From positions 558,001 to 622,000 of the forward strand of contig VZTG01004619.1 of the NCBI GenBank assembly GCA_013397845.1: a DNA stretch of 64,000 nucleotides, given 5' to 3'. The notes beneath the pieces were generated by a model. The model had not been told where the DNA came from, searched no databases, and worked only from the letters and a program-made list of their open reading frames with translations. Source of the DNA: Melanocharis versteri. Its lineage: Eukaryota > Chordata > Aves > Passeriformes > Melanocharitidae. Below are positions 40,140 through 52,668 of the stretch, piece by piece. The position numbers were made by a program, and so were the translations under genes. Position 1 is the first letter of the stretch; every line of letters begins with the position of its first letter.

Positions 40140-40702
40140 TGGTGCAGAAGTTCTATAAAAGAATTGGCCTTCAAAATAAATTATGATTTTATGTTAGAAA
40201 AATAGAAATATACTTAGCTCCTATCTGGCCTGCCTTTATACTGACATGGTCTCTCTGGGTATTTCTCCTGGATTAATTTGCACTATGATGTGTGCAAAAT
40301 GCCAAGATAGATATTGCAAGTGAGAGGTACATTATATCTAGGAAGAGACAGGAAATCTGATTATGATGGAGAAGGAAACACTTATAAGGGTGAAGAAGAA
40401 AAGTTGCATCTAAGACTTATAAAATGCTAATATGAAAGTTTGACCTTCCGACCTAGAAAGCTAATATTTTTTCTCAAAATCAGAGATGAAAACATCTTAA
40501 GAGAGCTATCTTATCCTATAAATTCATATATATAAAAGAATAGGGTATTTTTACATTGTTAAATTGTTTAGGGTGGGGTCTCTTTCAGCCATGAGACTTG
40601 CTTCATAGCCCAGCCTCATCCACGGCATATGACATTTGGCCTGGATCTCCTCTGAGCTCTTTTTGTACTATTGTAAAAACTGCTTGAAATAATCTGAGAA
40701 AT

Positions 40703-40727
40703 AATCTCAGCCCATATGGCTGAGATT
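40703..40727. other. Short perfect hairpin
   Basis: AATCTCAGCC and GGCTGAGATT form a perfect 10-bp stem around a 5-nt CATAT loop. There is no T-run to suggest termination and no recognised role. Confidence 0.6.
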
Positions 40728-42930
40728 TCTGTAACGGGGATCTGTGGCCATGCATTGTGTGTTCTGAGGAGTTTGAATTAGATGACCCAAAGATAATTCC
40801 CATCTGAATTGCCACAGGATCTCACGATGCTATGAGGTACGCCAAAATGACCTTGGGATATTTGAAAACACAAAGGAGGACTTGGGAGGATGAATGAAAG
40901 TAAATTTAGAGAAGAGGTGTTTTTCATGGTTTTTTTCCAGCTTACTTTTGAATATGGTTCTGGTGCATCCATGAATAATGTCTTGGCATTTCTTGGACTG
41001 GCTGGTAGTTATTTCTGTGCCAGAGAGCACTAATAATGTGTACTAGGGCTAATTATGGATTGAGTGTTTGAGCTACCATTTTTACTCTTTACTTAGCACA
41101 GTACATCCATGCATGGAAACTCCTTTCTTATTTAGATTAAAAAATAAAGAAAAGAAAAAAAAGACCGTCAGTATAAATAATACTCTTCTCTGTGTAATAT
41201 TCTTGATGAAATGTACAATTTACAACATCAAAAGAGGCAAGGTAATCTAATGGCTCTTTCTGGACTGTAATACTATGAAAATAACAATGGAAAATTTAAT
41301 ATACAGAATGTGCAAAGTTACTAAAACCATTTTAATCTATCACTTTGTTCTCATGACACAGAACGCACTTCCAGGTCTTTGACGACCACAGATTTTAGGT
41401 ACTTCAAAGAAAAACAGCTTATTGTTATCATCTTTTTCATCCTGTCTTATTTTCATTTATTCTTTCTTAAGTTTTTTTTGTTTAAATTAATGTATTCTTC
41501 TTTCTACCAGTGTGTGTCGAAAGATGGCACCTTTGTCTAAAAGGAAGACAAGGTACAAGAGAAGATGCTGTTGAAAGCTCTGCCACGAGTGGTGCAGAAG
41601 ACAGAAATGATCTACAGATATTTTTGCTTACTATCTGTGAAAAAACAGGAAAGAAGAGTATCTATTTAAAGATAGAAAGGAAAGTTTCTCAATTCTGAGA
41701 GAAGAGCATGAAGATTTTCAACACAGTCAGCTGACTTACAAGCAAGAGTCCCAAGAGAACTAGTTAAAAGAGATTTCTGAAACTAACTTCTTATTTCGTA
41801 ATGGTATATTGGTAACATTGAATTGGCAAACTGATAAACTGAAAATACTTTTAGAGATTTATAATTATCAATATAATTACTTTGTCTGAAGATAAGTAAA
41901 TAATGGAAATATAAATTTACTTAACTGATATAAATACAGTTAACAAAGTCATGATTAATTCATTATTCTACCAATAAAGAACTAAAGATCTAAATAAATC
42001 TTAATTCTTGTGATCATTATGGACAGCATCTTTCATGAAGGAGAGGTTTTGTTGCAACAATCTGTTAGATAGCTGGAAGTTATTTCGATATTTACTTCAG
42101 TGCCTCTGCAGCTTTCAATTGATATCATATGACATTTATATTTAAAAATACAAAAATAACCCAAACTCTAATATGTTTTAGGAAATTACCACCAAATAGA
42201 CCACATCTGTATTCAAACTTTGTAATAATTCTCACTTCCACTTGTCAAGTATAACTTTGACAGAATGGATTTTCTTAAAGGTATACCAAGACAATTTTAG
42301 AAGATCTTCTAAATATCTGGGATTTGATCCAACCATGTGGAACATTCTGTGTCAACAGCCCATCAACAGAAAATCTTTACTGACAACATATGCAGGGTTT
42401 TTAAATCTCTGTAAAACGATTGAAAGAAGTGTAGATGACTGTTTCAGAGTTAACTAATATATTCCTAGATCAGAAAAATTGACTTAATTTACATAAAGGA
42501 ATAGGAACTAAAAAAAAATGCTGTGGAGTTGGGAAATAAATGTGTTCATAGAGGTTCTATCTAAGACATGCAGTGCACAATGGTAGGAAGCTTAAGCTAA
42601 AAAACTTCATTTCTGTAATTTAGCACAATTTTTTATAAGCATGGGAAAATGTTTGCTGTGGTAGATACTGATCTTATTTTCAATCAGCAACCTTATATTG
42701 AAAGAATCTGTCTTTGGCAACACAAGCTGTAACTTGGCTTTTTCATGGCAGGTTTTTTCAAAAATCTGTGAAATTCTATATGGGTTTTTAAAGATTGCAA
42801 CTGCCCATTCTCACCTCTTACTTCTCACACTGCCTTTATGAAAATACAAATTGTCTTTATACTTCCAGCTCCCAGTGATGCTCACAGAGTTCAGACTCTT
42901 TACCAGATCACACTGCAGTTGGTTAGATTT

Positions 42931-42995
42931 CATAGAACCAGAGAATGGTTTGGGTTGAAAAGGACCCGAAAAATCATCTAGTTCTAAGCCCCAAA
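42931..42995 (-). mobile_element. CR1 LINE fragment (3' end only), minus orientation
   Basis: CATAGAACCAGAGAATGGTTTGGGTTGAAAAGGACC… is the reverse complement of the avian CR1 3' terminus, followed by AAATCATCTAGTTCTAAGCCCC. Only about 65 bases are recognisable, so the copy is strongly truncated or decayed. Confidence 0.85.
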
Positions 42996-43524
42996 GTATT
43001 TATTGTACACTTTTAGGACTTTGTGTTAAACAGAGGTTGAGAGGAATAGAACCATCCAGTATCGGTTGTTGAGGCTGGAATGGAATTGGGGTTTGCTTAT
43101 TTCTCTTTATTTTAACGAAAGCAAAACAAAACAAAGACCCAAAAACAGTGACTTCTTTCACTGATGAATATGTCTTGTGTAAATGCTTTTGGTCAGAATA
43201 ACAGCCTCATCTGGGATCAGGAAGGATCTTCATCCTGATCAAAATGACCAAAATGCTAAAGATTTTTGTTACAGGGAACTTTGCTTGCTAGGAGCTGCTG
43301 ATATCCTTGACATCATGAATTCCTCCTCATTAAGGAAATTTCAGAGCAGAAACTGATGGAAATACGCCCAAGCAAGTCCACTGCTTCTAGAGCCAGAAAT
43401 CATACAGTACCTTTCATAAACTCATCAGGCTTTATCCGCAAAGGTGTTGTGTCTAGTGATACTTTTAGTACCACTAGATTATGATTTGTTTTTCCTGACG
43501 AAACTATAGTTAGAATCAACAAAT

Positions 43525-43795
43525 AACAGAAAATTCAAGGTTAGACAGGATATTTAGAGGTCATTTAATCCAAATCCTGGTCAAGGTCAATGAGATCAGG
43601 TTGCTTAGATCTCTGTATAGTCTGGCTTTGAATACCTCAAGGATTAAGATTCCACTGGCTTTCACAGCCACTGTTCAAATGTTTGAACATTGTAATAATG
43701 AAAAAGAAATCTTTATATAGTTTGATACATCTTTCTTGAATACATATCACCAAAATTGTACTCTTTGCTTGAGATGAAAATTCCTTGGATTCATG
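43525..43795 (-). mobile_element. Old, diverged CR1 LINE fragment, minus orientation
   Basis: Landmarks of an inverted CR1 3' region are visible in order but with many substitutions: GGTCATTTAATCCAAATCC, GGTCAATGAGATCAGGTTGC, TCTGGCTTTGAATACCTCAAGGATTAAGATTCCAC and CCACTGTTCAAATGTTTGAAC. The degree of change suggests a much older insertion than the 49.5- and 52.5-kb copies. Confidence 0.75.
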
Positions 43796-44480
43796 CACAA
43801 TGAGTCTTGTGAAATCTGTGTTAAAAATTACTTGTACGTCTTAAGAAGATGTTTGACTTTGTCACAATTGGATCATATTGAAGATTAATAGTCTTTCATT
43901 GATGAACTTCTGTGACCAAGGCACTTCTCTTCCAGCTTTTTCTAACTAATGTTTTCCTAGATGATATCGGACAGGTTTGAAACTAGGCTTCCAAGTTTAT
44001 TTCATACTATTTCCCTGCACTTTATGAATTTCATGCTGTTCCTATTACCTCTGATCTCAAGGTTGTTTAGTTCCTTCACTATGGTGAGGTAATATTCTTC
44101 TGTCCTCCAAATGATGCTACCCAATTTTGCTTGTATGCCAATATCATAAATAAAACTATTAAACATGACTATTCCCAAAATTGATTCTTGAGAAATTTCA
44201 GTAGTATCCTTCTTCTAGGCTAATATTTCCCTTTTGGTTGAACTTGCTATCAACTCCCCACTTTTATAGTTTCTCCGCTGAGCAATATCACCTTGATCTT
44301 AAATAAGTGTTGAATGTGTTTCCAAGCCAAATTATTTTCTGTATTTAGCAGTACATTTCTTCCGCTCATTAATTAATTTTCAGTAAAAGCCATCCAGTGT
44401 GATATCTAGCCTGATATAATCTACCTCTTCAAATTGCATCACCTCTTTTTTTTCCTATGCAATGTCAGTCACTTCTCCTT
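43796..44480 (-). mobile_element. Possible upstream extension of the old CR1/L3-like element
   Basis: This continues from the preceding fragment. Phrases such as CCCAAAATTGATTCTTGAGAAATTTCAGTAGT and TTTTCAGTAAAAGCCATCCAGTGTGATATCTAG resemble, weakly, the antisense of the CR1 ORF2 reverse-transcriptase region. The match is too eroded to be certain by eye. Confidence 0.35.
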
Positions 44481-44865
44481 CAAAATTATTAAATTGGTGG
44501 CTCACAGGCTTTGTATTATCTTAGCTCATTATGGAAAATCTGCAATTAAAGAAAAGGCTCAATACTTTGAGACCTTCATGGTGAAGAGTACTTGAACGGA
44601 ATAGAAGCGTCAAGTGTTGGGACTCAGTATGTAGATATTCAATATAAGAGAAGCAGAAACTACTGATTTAGGCTTCCAGTCTAAACCTTGTGAAAGTGAG
44701 AAAGAAAAGTAAAGGAAGAATTTGTAAATAATCTGGAAAGATTCTAAATATATAGTTGAAGGTTCCTATATAAAACCATATAGGAGAAGGCTTTTTGTGC
44801 CTTCTGAAAATTTTATTTGTAAATTTTCAGGTATTGGTGCCTGAGTGCATTTTAAAGGAAAAAAG

Positions 44866-45017
44866 ACCCCAAACAAACAAAAAAAAAACCAAAACCAAAA
44901 TCAAAACCAAAACCAAAACAAACAACAACAACAACCAAAAACAAAAACAAAAACCAAAAACAAAACAAAAACCACAACCAAAAACAAAAACAAAACAAAA
45001 ACAAAGCAAAAAAAAAC
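44866..45017 (+). repeat. A/C-only low-complexity tract, (CAAAA)n-like
   Basis: About 140 consecutive bases hold only A and C on the plus strand apart from one T at 44901. They are built from CAAAA, CCAAAA and CAA units. The tract gives long stop-free Asn/Gln/Lys/Thr-rich frames on the plus strand and Phe/Cys/Leu/Val-rich frames on the minus strand; none is a credible gene. The extreme strand asymmetry fits microsatellite expansion, perhaps from an old A-rich tail. Confidence 0.92.
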
Positions 45018-45542
45018 TGAAAGAAAACTTCAAGAAGACCGGATTTCTTTCTCAAATATTCTGTCTTAGCTTTAACTGCTTCCTAATCATTCTGTATTCC
45101 AGATTTAGAGCATATCCACACTTCTTCCACAGCTCAGCAAAATAAACCTGCCAAAGTACAGTCACAAAATATTTGAACTAAGACAAAATACCTTCCTTTG
45201 GCACTTTCTCTGTTTCAGAAAATAGGTTAATGTCAGTTGAACAGAATCACTGTTTGATGAGTGTGCAAAGGGGCTGTGTTTCTCTTACACTTTCCAGACC
45301 ATTCCTTTGTAAGGTTGACCTGTTAATATTTTGTCCCAGTTTATTGTGCATACTGTTATCATTCCCTGCTGGAGCTTCAAGATCAAGAGGTACAGCTGTA
45401 AAAGGAAAGGAAGCACTTCGTCTTGCCAAATCTGTGCCTTTGCCTCTTATGTTCAAGTACAGCAAAGTGAGTAAGAAACACAAGATAAACCATCTAATTT
45501 TTTTTTCCTTTAATTCTGATTGTAAAATTTCTGTGATCAGAT
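45018..45542. other. Unassigned sequence between the A/C tract and the LTR candidate
   Basis: Open frames of 120 (plus, 45230-45592) and 122 codons (minus, 45247-45615) overlap almost completely. They match no family I recognise, and neither reads as retroviral protein. Confidence 0.4.
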
Positions 45543-45817
45543 TGTGTGGACGTGCAGTCCTAAGAATTTTCTCCTTTTCACGAACTCTGTAGGAAAACAA
45601 GATAAACTGGGACATTTTACTCTCTTTCTAATCTTATGTTTTGCTAACTGAAGCTGTAAGGCTTCAGCCAATCCCCCTGAGGGGTGGGATGACACTGTCC
45701 AATCACTATTATGTAGATATCTCTGTATAAAAGTTAGAATCAAAATAAAGTCTGTCACACTTCTGCTTTCTACGGCTTGATGTGGATCTGCTCTCCTTAC
45801 CGCTGCTCACAGCGACA
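45543..45817 (+). mobile_element. Candidate solo LTR of an endogenous retrovirus
   Basis: A 275-bp segment begins TGTGTGG and ends GCGACA, so it has the TG…CA termini of an LTR. It is flanked on both sides by AGAT (45539-45542 and 45818-45821), a possible 4-bp target-site duplication. Inside, in order, are two CCAAT boxes (45668-45672 and 45699-45703), a TATAAAAG box (45726-45733) and an AATAAA polyadenylation signal (45744-45749), followed by a pyrimidine-rich U5-like end. This is the usual U3-R-U5 promoter layout. No gag, pol or env sequence is recognised on either side, so if real it is a solo LTR left by recombination. A 4-bp duplication would suit a gammaretrovirus-like element. The family is not identified. 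Confidence 0.55.
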
Positions 45818-48800
45818 AGATTGTAAGGCTATTTAAAAAAGAAATCTTTTGTCTTGGAATTATGTATGCTGAACTTTAAACTGATTCCCAGTGAAGCCAG
45901 CAGAATGACTTAGAATGCTTTGGACTAAGTGAGTGTGTTTGTGTGATTCTCTCTGAGATCTGTACAGGAAGGAGTTAAAATGTCTTTGGTGTAGAATTCC
46001 TGTTCACTAAATTGCCAATTAAATCAACAACATTGCTCATGCTGTTGTTACACCAAATGACCTACATGCATAGTCAGTGTAAATTTAGTTACAAGACACA
46101 GGTTTTCTTCCAAAATACTTCAGTTGGTGATTAAGATTGTGCTCTTTTGCTATGTCAGTAATCACAGTCTAAGTCTATTTCTGGTTAGTTAACTCACACA
46201 AAAAATGAAACTACATAAACTCTATAGTAGGCAGAAGCTTCTATGCATACATACAGCATACATACAGCCTGGCCTTCAGTGCTGTGAAGGTACGTGAAGT
46301 GTAAATCTGATCTACATCCCAAGAACAAGTAAATACTGACCTACCCACTCGCTGAAGCAGATACGGTGCAGAATACTCTTAAGAGGCTGTGAATACAAGA
46401 ACTGGAATTTGCTGTGTAAACATTTAAATATTATACTCACTTTCTCATGTATTCTGCTATTAAACTCTCACGCCCAGAACAGTCCTGGAAAGAGAACTGA
46501 AATTGCCTTTTGATTTTGAAGAATATTCTCTCCCCATATAATCTCTAAAACACACCCTCACCTCCATCACCCATTTTCCATTCAGTCCTATTTTTTTTTC
46601 TTTGACAAAAAACAGGGCAGGAGCTGCTTCCCACATCACTTTCTTCTAAGTGGTATGTTTTGCTTCTGTTCTCACCAAAGGAAAAGAGGAGAGAGACAAC
46701 GTCAAGGAGATAATGCATTTGACCTCTCTGTTAATATTCAAAATACTGGCCAGGAAGGTTAGGAGCAAACATCAGCTTTCTTTCACACCCCTTAGCTCAT
46801 TCCACAAATTAATAACATCATACTGGGAGCAGCCCAGACCCTGTGTAATGAATGTTAGCTGTAGTTCCTGCTGGCTGCTTCCTAGGATGCATTTATTTTT
46901 CTCATTATCTTACACACAATCTTCCAGCTATTGTCTGCTACCCCTGCTCACTCAGGAAACCTCAGAAAGTGCTAAAGATGTCAAGAAGCAATAAGCCTCA
47001 TTTATTTTTATGGCCTTCATCAGCACTTTCTTTTTTTTTGCTTAAAGGCCTATAATAGAATCCACTGATTAGAATCAGCACCATATCAGAATATAGATAT
47101 GATAGCACTTTACTGAAGGTGAATGAGCTACTGAAGGACACTTTCCCCATTTGATACTTTTAGAGGATACTAAAGCTAAACAAAATTAATTGTGTTGGTA
47201 CATTTCTTCTTTTCTTTCTCCTTCTTGCTACTTTTCCAGGCATTTGGAAACTGATTAACTAAAATGTTAAGGAAGATGATAATAAAAAGTCCTACTAATT
47301 AAAAGGGAATTAGTCAACTGAAACAATACCAGAAGGTAAGCAGTTGGTTTTGATAGCTGTTAATAAAATGGTAAATGTGAACAGAGAAACTTCCATGTTA
47401 GACACCATATTTACAACAGAACTAAACCAAGAAGCAAATAATTGACTTCTGTTGGATTTTTTTTTAACTTTAACTGCATCCACAAAATAGTTACAGGCCA
47501 CTATATTATAAATAGACCTTCTGTTCTCTCCCTGCAGAGATCTGAGCCGAAAAATGTTCGGTTTTCAAACCCCAGGTAAATAAAGCCCATATAAAAATTT
47601 TAAAAATAATTAGTTTCTCTTGTGGATATCAATTTTCCATAGACAATCACTGCCGGAAGAGGTTTGCAGACTTCTAGCCCAGTTCTAGTTAACAATTTCA
47701 GTTTATTGCAAACTTAACAGTAACTTTTCCACTAGAATATTAGCACAAGAAAAAAGACAGAAGCCTGCATAAAAAAGGATATGGGGGATGCTTACAGTGC
47801 AACCACTAAATGATTGTATTATTGCATCTATACGCAATTTAAAATAGTTCATTTATATCTATAAAGAAAATTCACCCAAAGACTTCCTAAGTGTCAGATG
47901 CCAATACCCACACAAGCTGTTTATGTGGAACAGACAGTGTGCTTTCTATATATTCCCCTTATTCTGCTTTAACTTTCTTTTGACCTCCAGGTCACATTGT
48001 ATCCAAGTTGTTCTGAGTGTTTGGAAATCTGGTCCCAGCAGATTTACTGGTGATATGGGAAAGTTACTGCTTTTGACTATCATCTTATTTTTTAATAAGT
48101 ATGGCTCAGGCTAGTACAGGGACTAAAATTTTAAGAATAAGGTTATTCTTGTTCAAAGAAAAAAGGCACTCTGGATATGAAAAATTGAAAAATCTTCCAT
48201 GCTAGGACTGCCCATGCAGGCGTGCAGAAAGCCTATTTGTTACCGAAACTCAAAATCCAGTGGGATATTTAAGTATTCCACTTGCCTCTCACGTATACAG
48301 CCCTTTACGGTGCATTTTCAGAGTCATGAAGGGTTGTTTTGTTTGGGTGATCAGGGTAAGAAGAAAAGTTGCTGCAGAAGAATAATGGAACAGCAATCTT
48401 ATGTGACATCAACAGATTTACTATACTTTCACAGAGATTGCTTCACATTAAGACCAAGATGCAGAAATTAATCAGAAATCACGCTCACAAAAGAGAAAAG
48501 TCACATACACACATCCTAAACACATCACGCTCTGAAAGATGAAAGAAAAACATATTACTGTGCTTGGATCATCTAGTGTAAGTTTTCATTCAAACAGAAA
48601 AAATCATCTATGAAAAGAAAGCAAAACACTGACTCTTGATGCCCAGGACTGTTTAAAAAAGCCAGAGGATTATAGCCAGGATTCAGCTCTAAACTGGAAC
48701 AAGCTTTCATAATTTGCCTGTATTCATTATGGGTAACCAGCTTTGCCTGTTCTAGATGTGGCTTGGAATATGTATGATTAATTACAGATGAAAGTTAGTA

Positions 48801-49492
48801 AAATAACATGTCAGAAGCTACTAAAATTATGCTGAGCTGAGAAAAACAGAAAAAAATGGGAAAACAGTAAATGCAATCACTCTTCATGGAAGATGTAAGA
48901 GGAAGCTGTATTCAGCATGACAGCACAAGGGGACCATTTCTCCCAAAACCTTGTTTATTCTCTGTGACAGCCTTCACAAAAGGATTCGGAATATTTACAG
49001 CCTGCTAATGGAAGTAGTCAAGCATACATAATTTCCTGGCCCCAAGGTAGTGGCCCATAAAGAGGTCTGCCCTCATCTGTGGCAGACAAGACAAAAAACT
49101 CTAAACATCATGTTTGGACAGCTCAGCCCTCAAATGCACATGTAGAGATGCAAACCTACATGCACACACACACACAGAGATACTAGTATCATGCACAGAT
49201 AATTATGAAGAAATAGAGTCCATTACTATAGTAAGTTACGTTTTCAGAGATTATTATCCATGATGAAACTGAGTTCTTTAGCATGTGCTAAAATCTCCTA
49301 CCTTGCCACTCACCAAGCCTTGCTTCTAGAAATCAAACCTATTTCCTTCCTCTAGAGAGAGGTGTCACTGAGGCCTAGTGAATCTACTGATCTCTTGCCC
49401 TAACCTGACTGTTTCTTCTGGCCTTTCATTCTAATTTTTTGTATGGTTTATACTTCAATTGGTGCTCTCCAGCATGAGATTTGTGAAGATCA
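45818..49492. other. Intergenic sequence, no gene recognised
   Basis: No supportable gene or mobile element. The longest frame is 114 codons (46650-46994) without known motifs. A (CA)7 run lies at 49163-49176, and an 11-base unit (CATACATACAG) is duplicated near 46246-46268. Confidence 0.5.
49163..49176. repeat. (CA)7 microsatellite
   Basis: Seven uninterrupted CA dinucleotides. Short, but potentially polymorphic. Confidence 0.85.
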
Positions 49493-49717
49493 TTGATTCA
49501 TGAATTGTAGAATGATTTGGATTGTAAGGGACATTAAAAACCATCTTGTTCCAACCCCCTGCCTTGGGCAGGGACACCTTCCACTGGATAAGTTGCTCAA
49601 AGCCGCATCCAGCCCTGCCTTGAACATTTCCAGGGATGCAGCAGACACAGCTTCTCTGGGCAACCTGTGCCAGTGCCCCACCATCCTCATTGCAAAGAAT
49701 TTCTTCCTAATATCCAA
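49490..49717 (-). pseudogene. CR1 ORF2 C-terminal remnant
   Basis: The minus strand reads RKKFFAMRMVGHWHRLPRE followed by AVSAASLEMFKAGLDAAL, the typical extreme C-terminus of CR1 ORF2, then continues into untranslated sequence. The upstream part of the coding region (about 49767-49982) is in another frame, so the copy is frameshifted. No reverse-transcriptase or endonuclease active-site region remains. Confidence 0.88.
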
Positions 49718-49982
49718 TCTAAACCTACTTTTTTTCAGTTTAAAGCCATTTCCACTAGTCTTATAACTACATGCCCTTCCTGAAAGCCCGTCTCCAGCTC
49801 TCTTGCAGCCCCTTTAGGTATTGGAAGGTGCTGTAAGGCCTCCCTAGAGCCTGCAGTTCTCCATGCTGAACAACCCCATCTCTCTCAGCCTGTCCTGATA
49901 GGAAAGTTGTTCCAGCCCTCTGAACATCTCCATTGTGTCCTCTGGACTCACTCCAACAGGTCTGTCCTTCCTGTGATGACAC
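49493..49982 (-). mobile_element. CR1 LINE retrotransposon, minus orientation, well preserved
   Basis: This reads, inverted, from a CR1 3' terminus through CAACCCCCTGCCTTGGGCAGGGACACC, CATCCAGCCCTGCCTTGAAC and TTCTCTGGGCAACCTGTGCC. It continues into ORF2 antisense (TTCTTCCTAATATCCAATCTAAACC…) and on to CTCCAACAGGTCTGTCC. About 490 bases remain, truncated at its 5' end as CR1 copies usually are. Confidence 0.95.
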
Positions 49983-52494
49983 AGCTGATGTTTTTTATCT
50001 GAAGAACAGTGATTCTACCTTCTCTTCCCAACCTGAGAGCAGCTTGGAAATTGCAGATCGTGTTCTTTCAGGTTCATTGCACATTTGTACAGCAAAGCAG
50101 TTCTTGAGCACAACCCCAAAACACTCCTCCGAGACCAACACCACGCAGTGCTGCAGGGAACTCAACTCATCACGCACACAAAGCGCTTTTGGGGGAATTT
50201 TAAGGGAAGAAACTTTTCCTGTAATCCCCCTACTGTATTACATACATATCCTTATTAGAAGAGGCGTGCCACTGTAACCTATCTGTTCGAGTTCACAGCA
50301 GAAATTAAATGCAAACTGTGAGTGCTAAAGCCACTCACCTTTTCTGAACGAGCTACAGTTCATTAGTTAGGACTATTAAGATGCTGTAAACATCCTATAT
50401 GGATGTATCACTTAATAAAAATAAGAAGCCAAAATTCCAGTATGAAATAATATTTTAGTAGGAAAAATCAAGCATTGCAGCATTATGCAATGCAATAGTG
50501 CTAAACAGGAAGTTTGCTGAGCACTTTTGACCAGCAATTTTCTAATTCTTGGTAAGTATGTTATCCATATTTTTCACAAAGTTTACAGTGTTTTGGCTAA
50601 TTTCTGCTTAAATGGGAATTTAGTTTTTGGTTTATTAAAAATTTCATTCTAGGCAGATGATTAGAGAGGAATCATAAACACACATCCAGCAGACTTTAAA
50701 CTTTTACAATTCAGGGATAAAAAGATCACTAAAATCTTACTACTCCTATCTAGTGAATGCTTTCCTAGGCAGACATAGACAGAGAGATGAAAATAGAGTT
50801 TTCCTGATATATTTAAGTTGATAATAAATTAAACAAATTGGATATTTAATAATATAAATACAAGTGAAATGAAACTGATTGAAATACAGTACATTCCAAG
50901 GTCCTTATTAAATGTAAACAGGAGATTTTCAGGCCCTGTGGTGCCGCACTCTTGAAGGGAAATTAATAAATTAAGGTGTGAGATTCAAGAGCAGTAATTT
51001 TTAAAAACTGTACAAAGGACCCAGATAGCATGTAAATCACTTGAAAACACAGAGAATTACAACTTATGGCAGCCATCTCTTTCTTATTCAGAATCATTAA
51101 TCTCTTGGACATGACAAATATTTTTTAGCAGAAGGGAATAAATTCAAGATAATAAGTTTTAAAGTAATGAATAACTATTGCCTATGAAGTGCTTTAATGA
51201 CTCTCCTTGTCAGAATTCAGACTTTATTATTAACTCTACAGAATGGCAGCAGCCTGAAGAGATACAGTTACAAATCAATTTCACGGCTTTTTCATAATGA
51301 GTCACTAATTGACCTCAGTTTCTGATGGAGTTACATATTTCCTCCCATACTTTATTTTAATGGGGTGTATATCAAGGATTTAGCGACTGGTCATAAAGAA
51401 ATTTATTTTAACTCCGTGTTGCCTTGCACAGCCTTTTAATGGCAGAAATACAAATCATTCTGAAAGCATTAACTTTAACGGTTGGGATGTATTTTTTAAA
51501 CTCTTTTATAGTTAAGATGATCATCGTTTTGTTAAAATATGTGCTTGATTTCTCTACTTTAAAATAAGAAAGAATTATAGTGAAAAAAGACAATTCAGAT
51601 CCTACACATAACACTAATTATTGCAGACTATAAAACATTTTACTTACATACTACATGGTCTTAAAAAGAAATTGCATTAAAATTAACAAACAGCTTTGGT
51701 AAAACCGTGCTTACTACACTCTGTGTAATTATGGACAACATCCTTACAAAGGTATTTGGAAAATGGATAGCCAAAATGTATTTTTAAATTCCACTGCATC
51801 AGATTTTTTTCTGATTTTTATCTACAAGAAGCTCAAACATTTTTCCACATCTCCTTGGGTGCTTGAACTACTATAAAATGGAAATATTTGCCTTATTCCA
51901 AACCAGAGAAAATCTAATGCAAATCCAGTTATTTTAAATAGGATTATTGTACCAGTCACACTTGAGTTTGTAAGGCAAAAGAGCCAATATTTGGAAGACA
52001 CGGGCTTCCAGAAGTCCTTTGGGAATGTATATTCACTTTAGATCTCGTTCTGGGCATGATTTAAAACAGAGAAGGGGAGAACAAAAGAAGAAGAGATGAG
52101 TAAAATGGCTGCAGGTCCACTTGCTTATCTGGCCAAGCCTTGCACTTGATGGCCACGTAGGTGGTCTCTGCAGGTCTAGGGGCCATCAGCTATCCATTGG
52201 AGCTATCCAATGCTGTCCAGTGGAGCATTGTTGAAGTGCATCAGTGTGTTGTTATAAGACCAGAGGGAAAGTATCATTGAGAAAAAAGTTGTTTGCCTTC
52301 ACTTGCTATACATTGTGCCATGTAAAGACGATAAGAAACGTAAAATTGCGCAAATTACACTAAACGCACACATTCAAGTTTAACTTTTGTACATAAATCA
52401 AATACTCCAGTTCAGCCATGAACTTTTACTGATTATAATTTTTCACTTCTACTGTTATAAAATCCCAATTCTAGGGATCATAAAATTTTCAGTC
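49983..52494. other. Intergenic sequence, no gene recognised
   Basis: I see no gene or classifiable element. The sequence is AT-rich; the longest frame beyond the CR1 copy is 68 codons (51408-51614, minus). The part at 52160-52230 holds a short imperfect repetition of AGCTATCCA. Confidence 0.55.
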
Positions 52495-52668
52495 TTAGAA
52501 TCACAGTCATAGAATTCTTGGGTTGGAAAGGACCCTAAAGATCATCTAGCTCTTATTCCCCCGGCCATGGGCAGGGACACCTTCCACTAGACCAGGCTGC
52601 ACAAAGCCCCACCCAACCTGGCCTTGAACACTTCCAGGGATGGTGCTGCCCCAGCTTTTCTGGGCACT
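52495..52668 (-). mobile_element. CR1 LINE fragment, minus orientation
   Basis: It starts with an inverted CR1 3' end (CATAGAATTCTTGGGTTGGAAAGGACC) and continues through GGGCAGGGACACCTTCCACTAG and GGCCTTGAACACTTCCAGGGATGG. It stops at TTCTGGGCACTAT. Low divergence suggests a fairly young insertion. Confidence 0.95.

Larger units (their letters stand above)
32342..42930. other. 10.6-kb intergenic stretch, no gene recognised
   Basis: No gene is supported. Overlapping frames of 92-135 codons on both strands occur at 34605-35053 and 36674-37111, with no recognised domain, signal peptide or splice context. Small simple repeats are listed separately. No CR1 copy is recognised in this stretch. Confidence 0.5.

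Noticed and set aside
44795..45145. Asn/Gln/Lys-rich 116-codon frame and Phe/Cys-rich opposite frames
   Set aside because: Produced entirely by the A/C simple repeat; not a prion-like or membrane protein gene.
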